From the NCBI GenBank assembly GCA_965206975.1, contig OZ242253.1:2294001-2358000 (forward strand): 64,000 nucleotides of DNA, read 5' to 3'. Of this stretch, positions 1-8,299 are shown in pieces. The notes beneath the pieces are model-generated. The model made no database searches and was not told where the DNA came from. It saw only the letters and a program-made list of their open reading frames with translations. Position 1 is the first letter of the stretch. Each line of letters opens with the position of its first letter. The position numbers and the translations under genes were made by a program. Source of the stretch: JAAXGI01 sp965206975 (GTDB lineage Bacteria; Gemmatimonadota; Gemmatimonadetes; Longimicrobiales; Gaopeijiaceae).

Positions 1-1030
1 AGAACATCGGCGTCATGTTCCCGGCCGCGTAGTCGGCTGCCCACGGGCCTACGTCGGTATCTGCCACACCCGAGCTAGGATCGTCCTCGACCGGGTTCTG
101 CCCATACGCGCCGAAATGGCCTACATACATCCCTGTCTCGGCGTCCACGATCAGAATCCTTCGGTTTCCGTACCCATCCGAAATGTACATCAAGTTCGTT
201 TCAGGATCGACGGTCATCTCCGACACCAGGTAGGGCTGCGGAGTCCCGTTCGGCCCGCCGTCGATGTTCTCGCTGTCCGGCCCCTCCATCCCGGCATATC
301 CGACCTGGTAGACGAACTCTCCGTCCGCAGTGAACTTCAAAACGTGCGAATCGTCGCCGTGGGCCGGTGCCCACGGCATCTCCTGGATACCCGGTTGTTG
401 CTGACCGATCCCATTATCCTGCCCGTTGCCCGAGACGTATACGAAGTCGTTGTGGTCCACGAAGATCCCGTGCTCGCGAGCCGGCCAAAAGCAGCCATCC
501 GCCTCCCGACAATTATCCTCCAAGAACCCGGGATCTGCAGGACCACCCCATGCGTCCAGCAGGTTTCCTTCAGGATCGTACTTGAGTACCGAGGGCGCGG
601 GCACGCAGCAGCCAGAGGTCTGGTCGGCGTACGGCCTTGGATGACCGAGCCCGCTGATAGGCGTGCCATCCGCCCTCGTGCCGGCTCTGGGGAGCGCTGC
701 GGCCGCGCTCGACGACAACGATCGCCCCCGATGATACACCCAGATGTTGTCGTTGTGGTCCACCGCGATCCCCCCAATCTGGCCGACCCGCCAATTATTG
801 GGTAACGGTTTCGGCCAACTGGGGTCCACCACGAGGCTCGGCGCAGTTGCCGATGCTGGAGCTCGCGGCGCGCTCCGCTCCGCAAGTCGCTCATTCGCGC
901 CTATCTCATTCAACGCAGCGGCGCCTGCCGACTCGCCCTCCGCCGCGCCGCTCTCCGCAGGTCCGGAACATCCGCCGGCAATCACCCCGGCGAGGAGGCT
1001 GCTGAGTAACGTGTATTTCAAGTTCGTCAT
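1..1030 (-). CDS. NHL-type beta-propeller lipoprotein (3' end beyond window)
   Basis: The reading frame is open from an ATG at 1030 down to the window edge: 343 codons with no stop, checked by hand translation. It begins with a lipoprotein-like signal (a hydrophobic stretch ending AGGC, Cys21). Repeated propeller-blade signatures follow, such as GGIAVDHNDNIWVYHRG, EHGIFVDHNDFVYVSGNG, SHVLKFTADGEFVYQVG and MTVDPETNLMYISDGYGNRR. These are typical of NHL repeats and of the propeller of peptidyl-alpha-hydroxyglycine amidating lyases. The protein is probably anchored in the envelope; its substrate or partner cannot be read from sequence. Its start is 180 bp from the end of the susD gene on the same strand, beyond a strong hairpin, so it is probably a separate transcript. 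Frame and fold class are confident; enzymatic activity is not. Confidence 0.85.
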   Translation of the reverse strand, partial: MTNLKYTLLSSLLAGVIAGGCSGPAESGAAEGESAGAAALNEIGANERLAERSAPRAPASATAPSLVVDPSWPKPLPNNWRVGQIGGIAVDHNDNIWVYHRGRSLSSSAAAALPRAGTRADGTPISGLGHPRPYADQTSGCCVPAPSVLKYDPEGNLLDAWGGPADPGFLEDNCREADGCFWPAREHGIFVDHNDFVYVSGNGQDNGIGQQQPGIQEMPWAPAHGDDSHVLKFTADGEFVYQVGYAGMEGPDSENIDGGPNGTPQPYLVSEMTVDPETNLMYISDGYGNRRILIVDAETGMYVGHFGAYGQNPVEDDPSSGVADTDVGPWAADYAAGNMTPMF

Positions 1031-1144
1031 GATGGCGCACCCTGTTAAGTCGGTCCGAAGGATAGGCATCGGGGTCAATTCTCGCCGAAGTCCATGACAA
1101 GGTACACGGTCACCCGAGGCCTCCGTCATGAGGGGCGAAGAAGA

Positions 1145-1177
1145 GGACTCTGGCGCGGGAGGCCCGCGCCAGAGTCC
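1145..1177 (-). terminator. Perfect 15-bp hairpin after susD
   Basis: The arms GGACTCTGGCGCGGG (1145-1159) and CCCGCGCCAGAGTCC (1163-1177) are perfectly complementary around a 3-nt loop. The hairpin lies 35 bp past the stop of the SusD gene on the minus strand and is followed there by a pyrimidine-rich CTTCTTC stretch. It probably ends the susC-susD transcript before the next minus-strand gene. There is no long U-tract, so the mode of termination is inferred. Confidence 0.75.
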
Positions 1178-1211
1178 GGGACAACCGCGGCTATGCTTCT
1201 TGCCCGATCGC

Positions 1212-2600
1212 TCAGAAGTTAGGGTTCGTCAACGTCTCGAAGTCCGGCAAGGGTATGCACCCAACCACGGCCGAGTTATACGGCTGACCCCGCGGACTTA
1301 AGCCCTGTGTGAACGGCTCGTTCCACCGTATCTGGTCCGCCATCCGAGTCCCTTCGAGGAACAGCTCCTTCTTCCTCTCTATCCGGAGCTGCGTCTGGAT
1401 CTCGGCCTCGTCGTTGCTCGCGAAGTCGTACGGGGCCAACTCAGGGTACTTGTCGCGCAGCATGTTGATGATGTTGACGGCCGTCTGACCACCGGTGACC
1501 TCGGCGATCATGAGCTGTGACTCCTCCCAGCTCGTCACCGGGATTGGGTCATTTCGAGAGAGATACTTCCCCTGGACCCAGATGTCCGAAAAGGCGTCGA
1601 ATCCCTCGCCCAGCCCCTCATGGATCATCGGCACTCTCGGGTCGAAGTCGCCCGTAGGCTTGAATATCCCAAGGAGTTGGGCGTCTGCAGGCACGGGTAG
1701 ACCGCCGTGCTGACCGGGCGCGTATTCCCAGCTCAAGATGACGCCGAAGTCGATATTGCTCTGCCAGTATAGGTTGTTGTAGGTCCGCGCAAGCGCGTCG
1801 CTATAGTTCGCGTACAGCCCGTCCCAGCTCTCTGGAACCTGGCTGGCATCCCCGGCTACGCTGCCTAGTTCGCCCAGACTCAGGTTCGCTCGCGCTCGAC
1901 CATTGAGTGAAGCGTATCGGTACGTGTTGGCTTCGTCCTGACGTGACCCGCCGACTCCGCTGAGGCGGCTAATCGCCTCCGTGAAGCGGTCCCGAGCCGC
2001 CTGGTACCCTTCTTCGCGTGACATGGGTACGCCCCCGTCGAAGACGACCTGGCAGAACGACTCGGAAAGCAGCTGGATCGCCCAACCCTCGTACGCCAAC
2101 GCCTTGCCGACCAGAAAGGTCCTCTCGGCCTCGTTGAAGTTCTCGAAGGCATCGATGAACTCCACTGCGGTCTTTGCCTGAACCCGAGCGGTCTGGAGGC
2201 CATTGTGGTGGGCACGCTCTTCTTCACACGTCCCGTCACCCCAACGAGTCTCCCAATAAGGGGTCAACCTGTGCTGCGGCTCGAGGAGCCAGACCGCGTT
2301 GTCAGTGGCGTAGAATTCCCCGGTCCAGAACCCCGTGACCTCGACAACGTTGTCGTACACGCAGTCGAAGTCCGCTTGCGCACCCAAGACCAGCGTCTCC
2401 GCAAGCCTCGGGTCGTTCAGATCGCTGTCAACCAGGTTGCCGGGAAGCTCCGCTTCCAAGAGGCTGTCGCAACCCGCCAAGCCGACTATCATCAGGAGCA
2501 GGCCCGGTGCCATGAGATGCCCCCCGGCACCTCGAACGAACCGTTGGAGGCTCCCCTTTCCCGTCTTCCGTCTATTCTCACGGATACGAATCATCTTCAT
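1212..2600 (-). CDS. SusD/RagB-family outer-membrane nutrient-binding lipoprotein
   Basis: This 462-residue protein has a lipobox LAGC with the lipidated cysteine at about residue 44, followed by an acidic stretch (DSLLEAELPG) and an alpha-helical body typical of SusD/RagB proteins. SusD partners sit as lids on SusC barrels and capture oligosaccharides or peptides for TonB-driven import. The first 30 residues are unusually long and basic for a signal peptide, so a later in-frame ATG at codon 3 or codon 30 may be the true start; a GAGGGAG ribosome site lies just before codon 1. The gene follows the SusC gene on the same strand with an 80-bp gap holding a hairpin. The ligand cannot be deduced, and no glycoside hydrolase or peptidase lies next to the pair. 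Confidence 0.9.
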   Translation of the reverse strand: MKMIRIRENRRKTGKGSLQRFVRGAGGHLMAPGLLLMIVGLAGCDSLLEAELPGNLVDSDLNDPRLAETLVLGAQADFDCVYDNVVEVTGFWTGEFYATDNAVWLLEPQHRLTPYWETRWGDGTCEEERAHHNGLQTARVQAKTAVEFIDAFENFNEAERTFLVGKALAYEGWAIQLLSESFCQVVFDGGVPMSREEGYQAARDRFTEAISRLSGVGGSRQDEANTYRYASLNGRARANLSLGELGSVAGDASQVPESWDGLYANYSDALARTYNNLYWQSNIDFGVILSWEYAPGQHGGLPVPADAQLLGIFKPTGDFDPRVPMIHEGLGEGFDAFSDIWVQGKYLSRNDPIPVTSWEESQLMIAEVTGGQTAVNIINMLRDKYPELAPYDFASNDEAEIQTQLRIERKKELFLEGTRMADQIRWNEPFTQGLSPRGQPYNSAVVGCIPLPDFETLTNPNF

Positions 2601-2635
2601 CTCTCCCTCATCTCTCCGTTGTCAGCGTATGGAAT

Positions 2636-2671
2636 GGAGCTGCGCCGCCGACCGAACCATGGCGCAGCTCC
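2636..2671 (-). promoter_or_regulatory. Intercistronic hairpin between susC and susD
   Basis: A perfect 11-bp stem (GGAGCTGCGCC at 2636-2646 and GGCGCAGCTCC at 2661-2671) encloses a 14-nt loop in the 80-bp gap between the SusC stop and the SusD start. It has no U-tract. Such a structure could stabilise the upstream message, act as a partial terminator, or set the SusC:SusD ratio. The structure is seen directly; the role is inferred. Confidence 0.5.
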
Positions 2672-2680
2672 CTCCTTGGC

Positions 2681-5600
2681 TCAGAACCCGAAGTTGACCG
2701 AAAAGGTGAACCGCTGCAGCGGAGGTATGGCGTTATGGGTGTGCCCCGCGCCGGCGAAGTCGTCCAGCGAGCTGCTTCTCTCAGGACCCCGATTCCACTC
2801 GTCGACGATGTCGGTGTACTCCTGCTCCTGCCAGAGATACCAGAGATGGGTCGCCGCGGCCCTCATCGATACGCGGTCGGCTCCGAAGCGCTGGGCAACC
2901 GACTCGGGCACGACGTACTGAAGCCCGAGCTCGCGAAGCCTGATGAAGCCTGCGAAGTACCTTGACGTCGGGATCCGGCTCACTCCGACCTGGGCCTGGA
3001 AGATGGGATCATCCCGCAGGATCCGGTCCTTGATATTCGCGTACGTAGTCAGTCCAGCGGCGAGGTCCTGCATGGCCTGCGCGTGACCACCCCGACCGTC
3101 CGCGCTCACGAAGAGACGCCAATTATCGGCAATCGTTAAGGTATTGCTGAGCTGGAGGGTCCAGGTTGGCTCGCCAGTTCGGCCGTAGTAGAGGAGTGGT
3201 GCCTCACTGCATGGCACACTCGCTCCCCCCGGCGTATAGGGCAGCCCCTCGGAGCTGAGCGGACCCGTGCCGGCGTCACAGAGGACGTCCGTGACGGAAC
3301 CACTGGTGCCCGACACGAAGCGCGCCGACGTGACAAGCTGGGACCACAGGCTCCCCAGCGGGAGCCCCTCCACATGGTACTGCCCACTTCGGTTATGGAC
3401 GAGCAGCCGCTTCGACTCTCCAAGCTCCTCCACCTTGTTATTCATGTAGGCAAAGTTGATCCCCGCGTCCCAACGCAGCCAACCGGCATCCAGTACCCCG
3501 ACGCCGATCCCCACTTCCGTGCCCCAGTTCTTCACCTTTCCGATGTTGAGGAACTGCTTACCCGGGAATCCCGTCGACTCGACTACGTCCTTCGACACGA
3601 TGGCGTCCGAAGTCGTCTTCCAGTACTGAGTGAACTGGATGTCCACCCGACCATCGAACATACCCGCGTCGAAGCCGACCTCCACCTCCGAACCCTTCTC
3701 CGGCCCCAGATCGGCATTACCGAACTGATCCGGCGTCAGGATCGGCTGACCGGCCGGTGACGGTTCGGTTCGGAAGAGTCGGGTCGCAGCGAAGGCATCC
3801 GGCTGCTGTCCGGCCTGTCCCCACGCGGCGCGGAATCTGAGCGGATCGATCCAGTCGATGTTATAGAAACCCTCCTCACTCGTGACCCAGGTGCCGCTCA
3901 CCTTGGGGTAGGTCGCGATATCGAAGTCCTTACCGAACGCGCTGTTGTCATCCGCCCGGACGGCCATCGTCAGGAACATGCGCTGCTCCCAGTCGAACTG
4001 CTCCTGGACGTAGGCACCCAGCGTCTTGTTTTCCAGGAACGTCTCGTCCGCGAACCTTTCGGCTGAGGAACCGACGGTAGACAGGGCAGTCGTGGCGAAC
4101 ACGTTCCCCCGCGTAGTGGTTCCCACATCCACCTTGCTGTAATACTGCACGCCCACCGACGTGGCAGTGCCGAGGCTCTCCGTGAGCTGATAATTCGCCG
4201 TCGCCCCCCAATCCACAGTGGTGGTCTCGATGTCCACGTCCAGGATTATCTTTCTTCCAAGTCCGGCCGACCCGAAGTGTCCCTGCGGTGCGCCTGGCTC
4301 CCGTAGCAGGAGATCGACCTCAGACTCTCTTGAATAGTCCTTTCCGAGCACAAGCCGGCTGCTCAACCAACCCGTTGGAGTCCAGTCGGCCTGAACACTC
4401 CAGGTGTCCCGATCGACCTCTATACTTTCGTCGTTGTAGATGTCGTAGTATTCGAACGGGACCTGGAAGCCCCGGGTGGGGGGTACTGGATTATCCGGGC
4501 CTCCAGGATCGGTTCCCAGGACCCGCTCCACGGGGTGCGCCCTCCTGAATGTCCCGATGATGTTTCCCCCAGCAGTCCGAGTATCGGACCGGAGGAACGC
4601 CCCGTTCACGGTGAGATTGACCGACTCAGTCGGGGTAAGCCCCAGAGACAGCCTGCCGGACTGGCGCTGGTCGAGGTTCCAATCCACGAATCCCTCTTCA
4701 CGCGACCGATTGAACGAGCCATAGTAGCGGTACAGATCCGTTCCGCCGCGCACCGAGAGGGTCCCGCTCACGATCGGTCCGAACTGGAAGAGAGGCGTTC
4801 CCGTATCCCTTTCCTCTTCCTCATAGAGGTTTAGGCTGACGACCTCTCCCGTCCCGGGTAGGTTTCCGTAGACGTCGCCGAAGAACCTCGCTGGATCGGG
4901 GAACCACATTGCCCCGGTCTCCATCTGAAAGTTCCACAACGGGGCTCCCGCTACGCCCCGCTTCGTGATGATCTGAATCACCCCGTTCGAGGCCTCGGTC
5001 CCGTACAGCGTGGCCGCCGCCGGGCCCTTGATCACCTCGATGCTCTCGATATCCTCCGGGTTGATGTCGTTCATTCTCGACGAGAAGCTCAGGCCCTGGT
5101 TGTTGATGGACGAGTCGATGCGCACGCCGTCCACGTACACGATGGGGTCATTGGACACCCCGAGGCTCGAGACTCCGCGGATTCGGATCCTTGAGCCGGA
5201 CATGCCCGCTTGGCCAGAACCCTGGATGGTATACAGCCCCGGGATCCTCCCACCCAGGATCTCATCCACGTTGGCTGCAGGAGCGATCTCCGCGAGCCCG
5301 GCGACGTCCACGCGGTCCACCGCGTTACCGATCGCCCGACGCTGGGTCCCCCCCGCCGTGCCCGTGACCACGATCTCGTCTAGGGCGATCGCCTGGTCTT
5401 CCAACTGGATGTCCACTACGACCGTCTGACCGGCGGCGACTGTGACATCGATGGTCTGCGTCACGTACCCGACTCGCTGAGCGGCCAGAGCGTAACTGCC
5501 CGCTGGCACCTCCGGTACAGTGAAACGACCACTCGCCTGGCTCAGTGCTCCGATGTCCAGTTCCGGAACGAAGACCTGCACGCCAGCGAGGGGCTCGCCC

Positions 5601-5716
5601 GACCCGACGGCGCGAACCCCACCAGTGATCGTACCTCCCTGAGCCCAGGCGGGCCCGGCACCGCATGCGAGCCAAACCCCCGTCGCCAACACTACGCGCA
5701 CGAAGATGGTCCTCAT
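2681..5716 (-). CDS. SusC/RagA-type TonB-dependent outer-membrane transporter
   Basis: The 1,011-residue protein has a signal peptide cleaved near AWA-Q (residue 25). A carboxypeptidase-regulatory-like beta-sandwich follows at about 27-110, then a TonB-box-like EIVVTG at 114-119, a plug domain (about 130-240, with RIRGVSSLG and IVYVDGVRI), and a long barrel ending in the aromatic FGF expected for outer-membrane insertion. Length and order match SusC-type transporters. It heads a two-gene operon with the SusD gene. A sigma70-like promoter lies 50-80 bp upstream and a GGGAG ribosome site precedes the ATG. The substrate is unknown. The TonB/ExbBD energy module is not in this window. Confidence 0.95.
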   Translation of the reverse strand: MRTIFVRVVLATGVWLACGAGPAWAQGGTITGGVRAVGSGEPLAGVQVFVPELDIGALSQASGRFTVPEVPAGSYALAAQRVGYVTQTIDVTVAAGQTVVVDIQLEDQAIALDEIVVTGTAGGTQRRAIGNAVDRVDVAGLAEIAPAANVDEILGGRIPGLYTIQGSGQAGMSGSRIRIRGVSSLGVSNDPIVYVDGVRIDSSINNQGLSFSSRMNDINPEDIESIEVIKGPAAATLYGTEASNGVIQIITKRGVAGAPLWNFQMETGAMWFPDPARFFGDVYGNLPGTGEVVSLNLYEEEERDTGTPLFQFGPIVSGTLSVRGGTDLYRYYGSFNRSREEGFVDWNLDQRQSGRLSLGLTPTESVNLTVNGAFLRSDTRTAGGNIIGTFRRAHPVERVLGTDPGGPDNPVPPTRGFQVPFEYYDIYNDESIEVDRDTWSVQADWTPTGWLSSRLVLGKDYSRESEVDLLLREPGAPQGHFGSAGLGRKIILDVDIETTTVDWGATANYQLTESLGTATSVGVQYYSKVDVGTTTRGNVFATTALSTVGSSAERFADETFLENKTLGAYVQEQFDWEQRMFLTMAVRADDNSAFGKDFDIATYPKVSGTWVTSEEGFYNIDWIDPLRFRAAWGQAGQQPDAFAATRLFRTEPSPAGQPILTPDQFGNADLGPEKGSEVEVGFDAGMFDGRVDIQFTQYWKTTSDAIVSKDVVESTGFPGKQFLNIGKVKNWGTEVGIGVGVLDAGWLRWDAGINFAYMNNKVEELGESKRLLVHNRSGQYHVEGLPLGSLWSQLVTSARFVSGTSGSVTDVLCDAGTGPLSSEGLPYTPGGASVPCSEAPLLYYGRTGEPTWTLQLSNTLTIADNWRLFVSADGRGGHAQAMQDLAAGLTTYANIKDRILRDDPIFQAQVGVSRIPTSRYFAGFIRLRELGLQYVVPESVAQRFGADRVSMRAAATHLWYLWQEQEYTDIVDEWNRGPERSSSLDDFAGAGHTHNAIPPLQRFTFSVNFGF

Positions 5717-6335
5717 GGGACGCTCCCGCGCTGAAGGTGTTTAGAAACTGCAAACTGCTGGATGAGCCACCGTAACTTCCAACAGCAACGGGTGTCAAGC
5801 AGAATTCCGTGGCCCCTTGACCAGATCGGCAAGACATGTTTTTGGCGACAGGAAGAATATGAACCCGGATCCTGCATGAGGGGAGTAGTATAGGGTCCGA
5901 AAGTAGAGTCAGGTGTAGGGTACGCGGCATCCTCCGCACGCTTTCGCGTCGGTGCTTAGATCGTCTCCCATAGGTCCGTCTCCACTCCCTGCAGGATCCG
6001 GGGTCAGTGCTTCTCCTCGAAGGCCGCTACCGCGTCGAACGTGAGATCGGCGGGCGGCGTATATGTCGCTGAGGACTTGCGCCACGAAGGGAAGGTCGCG
6101 CTTAAAGGTCCTGAAGCCGGCGAGTCACTGAAGATAATCGCGTAAGCGTGCAAGCTCCGGTGTGTAGTCGGGTAGGTTCCAACAAGTCTAGGTCCAGAGC
6201 GACCGCCGAGGGAGAGGGGAGCGTGTACTCGGGGATAGTCACGACGTCGGGGGCTGCCCCCCGCCTGGAGTCGTGAAGCACGTGAGTCGTTCTGCTCCGC
6301 AATAGGGGGCCTCGAGCCGATGTAGCTGAAGCCGC
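5717..6335. other. 619-bp gap: susC promoter plus unrecognised sequence
   Basis: Only the susC promoter (5769-5798) is recognised. The segment next to the IS (about 6000-6335) has minus-strand open frames of up to 118 codons, interrupted relative to one another, with no familiar domain. It does not continue the amtB frame that enters the other side of the IS. It may be a decayed gene remnant. Confidence 0.4.
5769..5798 (-). promoter_or_regulatory. Sigma70-like promoter of susC
   Basis: On the minus strand a perfect -35 hexamer TTGACA (5793-5798) is followed after 18 bp by TACGGT (5769-5774) as a -10 element, or after 17 bp by TTACGG. This gives a leader of about 45 nt before the susC ATG at 5716. 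The motif match is good for housekeeping sigma factors; usage in this organism is inferred. Confidence 0.6.
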
Positions 6336-6339
6336 CTAG
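6336..6339. repeat. CTAG target-site repeat, left copy
   Basis: CTAG abuts the left inverted repeat of the IS and matches the CTAG at 7960-7963 on the other side, consistent with a 4-bp target duplication. CTAG is palindromic, so it could instead belong to the element ends. Confidence 0.6.
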
Positions 6340-6356
6340 GAGTCTGCGCCGCAGAA
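6340..6356. repeat. Left terminal inverted repeat of the IS
   Basis: The sequence GAGTCTGCGCCGCAGAA is the exact reverse complement of 7943-7959. Identity stops after 17 bp. Confidence 0.85.
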
Positions 6357-6534
6357 GCACAGCTGACTGAGCCGAATGGTCATGGAGCCGTCCGCGGCGA
6401 GGCGGATCCGGGTGATTGGGAGGTTGAGGACTTGTGTCTGCGACGGATCGGGAGAGCGGAATGGATGCGTTGGGGGGGCAAGAGAGCTACGAGAGCCCTC
6501 GCGCCGGCAGATGCGGGGGTGAACCCTCGTGCAG

Positions 6535-7881
6535 TCATGCCGCCTGAAGGGTGTGCAGCCGCTTCACATTGAGTGCCAGGCACACGAGGGTCCACTCCGG
6601 CCCGGACCTTCTCGAGGCCCCGGAAGCTGAATCGTCGAAAGCCCATCACCTCCTTGATCCAGCCGATGGGCGCTTCGGCCTGCCACTTTCGCCGTGCGTA
6701 GCGTCTTCGACCATCTTCGCTCGCCAGCTTCTCGGCCATGCGGGCTTTCGCCGGATATTCCTCCTTGTCAACCGTGGGGGCGGCCTTGCCCTCCCGGGCC
6801 AGCGCCACATACCCATCGATGTCTCGCTCTTCCAGTTCCTCGAGATCCCGCTCGTTGCAATAGCCCGTGTCCGCCAGCACCTGCGCCGGCGTCTCGCCGT
6901 ACGCTTGCGCCACCGCGTCGACCATGGGCACCAGCTGGCCCTGGTCGCTCGCGTTGTCCGTCACCTCGGCCCCGACCACCAGCTGGTTCTCCCCCTCCAC
7001 GACCGCCTGTGCGTTGTAGCACTGCTGGAACCCCTCCGAACTCGTCTTCATGATCCGGCTCTCAGGGTCCGTGAAGTTGCTCTGCGCCGCCTCGTCCGGC
7101 TCTCCGTACTCCCGCTTGTAGGGCCTGCCGCCCTTCGGGTTGCGCGTCTGCCCCGGCTTGCGGCCCCGTGCGTCGTCCGCCGCTCTCTGCTCGGCTTCCA
7201 GGCGCGCCTTCGCCTCCCGGATCGCCGCCAGCCGGTCCTCGCGCCGCCTGAGCTCCTCCGGCACCTCGTCTCCGCAAGCTTCCTCCCCGTAGCGCTCGTC
7301 TTCCGCTTCGTCCACCGCCTCGGCTTTCTCCAGCAACCCCTTGATCTCCCCTCTCAGCCCCCGGATCTCCGCCTCCAGCCCAGCCTCCTCCTTGACCATC
7401 CGGCCGTAGCTCATCGCCTTGCGCTTGCTCGCCTTCGCCCGAACCTTCGTCCCGTCCACCGACACCCTGCCAAGCCCCGCCAGCCCCAAGGCCCGCGCGA
7501 GCATCACCACCTCCACGAACACCGCCCGGAAATCCCCGAGATGGCGCCTGCGGAACTCGCACAGCGTCCGGTGCTTCGGGAAGTTCCCCGCCGCCAGCAT
7601 CCGAAACGCAACATCCTCCTCCAGCTTCCTCGCCATCTTGCGCGACGAGAAGGTGCCCGTCGCATACGCGTAGATCAGCACCTTCACCATCGTCCGCGGG
7701 TCGTACGGCGAGTTGCGCCGCCCGTCCCCCCGGTACCCCGCCCGTAGAACGCGCCCAGCTCCACCGCGTCCGCCAGGTCGCTCACATGGTGCGCCAAATG
7801 ACCCTCCGGCACCCACTCCCGAAGATCCGGAGGCAGCAGCAACATCTGCTCCGGATCGTACGGTCGAAACGTCGTTCCCAT
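6535..7881 (-). pseudogene. IS1182-family DDE transposase, two compensating frameshifts
   Basis: The N-terminus starts at the ATG at 7881 (MGTTFRPYDPEQMLLLPPD), preceded by a GGGGGG ribosome site. The frame is broken near 7732-7743, in a G-rich run around GGTACC where one G appears to be missing. The conserved body (TMVKVLIYAYATG, VSVDGTKV, VLADTGYCNE, QAEAPIGWIKEVMGFRRF) lies in another frame from about 7735 to 6600. A second shift near 6596-6604 (one extra G) restores the first frame, giving the expected tail and a TGA at 6535-6537. Repaired length would be about 448 residues, normal for the family, with the three acidic DDE residues visible. Either the gene is inactive or two homopolymer sequencing errors are present; the raw sequence alone cannot separate these. 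Confidence 0.85.
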
Positions 7882-7942
7882 TGACCCCCCTCCGTGTGCC
7901 GCAAACCTCCCCAATGCCCTGCCACCAAAGATAGCCGCAGGG

Positions 7943-7959
7943 TTCTGCGGCGCAGACTC
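7943..7959. repeat. Right terminal inverted repeat of the IS
   Basis: The sequence TTCTGCGGCGCAGACTC is the exact complement of the left repeat and abuts the CTAG at 7960-7963. Confidence 0.85.
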
Positions 7960-7963
7960 CTAG
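7960..7963. repeat. CTAG target-site repeat, right copy
   Basis: This is the second copy of the CTAG flanking the IS. It sits inside the amtB frame, where it forms part of a ...Val-Leu-Gly... stretch. Confidence 0.6.
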
Positions 7964-8299
7964 GACGACCCCGCTCAGGAAGGCCATCGAGAGGTCGCCA
8001 GCGAACTCGGACCCGGTGCCGAAGGCGAGCGAGTAGCCGACCACGGCCCAGAGCACCCCCACGGCTCCGAGCGCCACGAAGCTCATCATCATAGTGTTGA
8101 GCGTGTTTCGGGCGTTGACGAGTCCGCCGTAGAAGAGGGCGAGGCCAGGGGTCATGAGGAGCACGAAGCTCATCGACACCAGAAGCTAGCTGGTGTCCGC
8201 GCCCGAGATCCCGTCCTGGCCCGCGGCTCCATGCGCTGTCCCGAACAGTGCTAGGCCGGCAAGGATGAGCGCGGCCACCTTCTTCTCCGTCTTCGGCAT
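7964..8299 (-). pseudogene. amtB: 5' fragment of amtB ammonium transporter, disrupted
   Basis: From the ATG at 8299 (GAAGGAG ribosome site) the frame encodes a signal peptide (MPKTEKKVAALILAGLALFG...) and the first Amt transmembrane helices (VLLMTPGLALFYGGLVNARN, SFVALGAVGVLWAVVGYSLA). Codon 38, at 8186-8188, is TAG where Amt proteins have a conserved Trp (GDT-x-W-x-LVS); one G-to-A change from TGG explains it. After ...AFLSGVVL the frame is cut by the IS at the CTAG repeat. The remaining roughly 300 or more residues of an Amt protein are not found beyond the IS, so a deletion accompanied or followed the insertion. The gene is therefore broken in three ways. Confidence 0.9.

Larger units (their letters stand above)
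6340..7959 (-). mobile_element. IS1182-family insertion sequence (about 1.62 kb)
   Basis: The element is bounded by perfect 17-bp terminal inverted repeats, GAGTCTGCGCCGCAGAA (6340-6356) and its complement (7943-7959), flanked on both sides by CTAG. Each repeat contains a smaller palindrome, TCTGCG-C-CGCAGA. It carries one DDE transposase gene on the minus strand. About 180 bp between the transposase stop and the left repeat is non-coding. The insertion truncates the amtB frame that runs into its right end. Family assignment rests on the transposase sequence; no database comparison was made. Confidence 0.88.

Noticed and set aside
6004..6360. 118-codon minus-strand frame beside the IS
   Set aside because: It starts inside the inverted repeat, has no ribosome site, and matches no recognisable family; at best a decayed remnant.
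6551..7747. 398-codon plus-strand frame across the IS
   Set aside because: It is the complement of the conserved DDE transposase; the translation is His/Arg/Leu repeats with no family resemblance.
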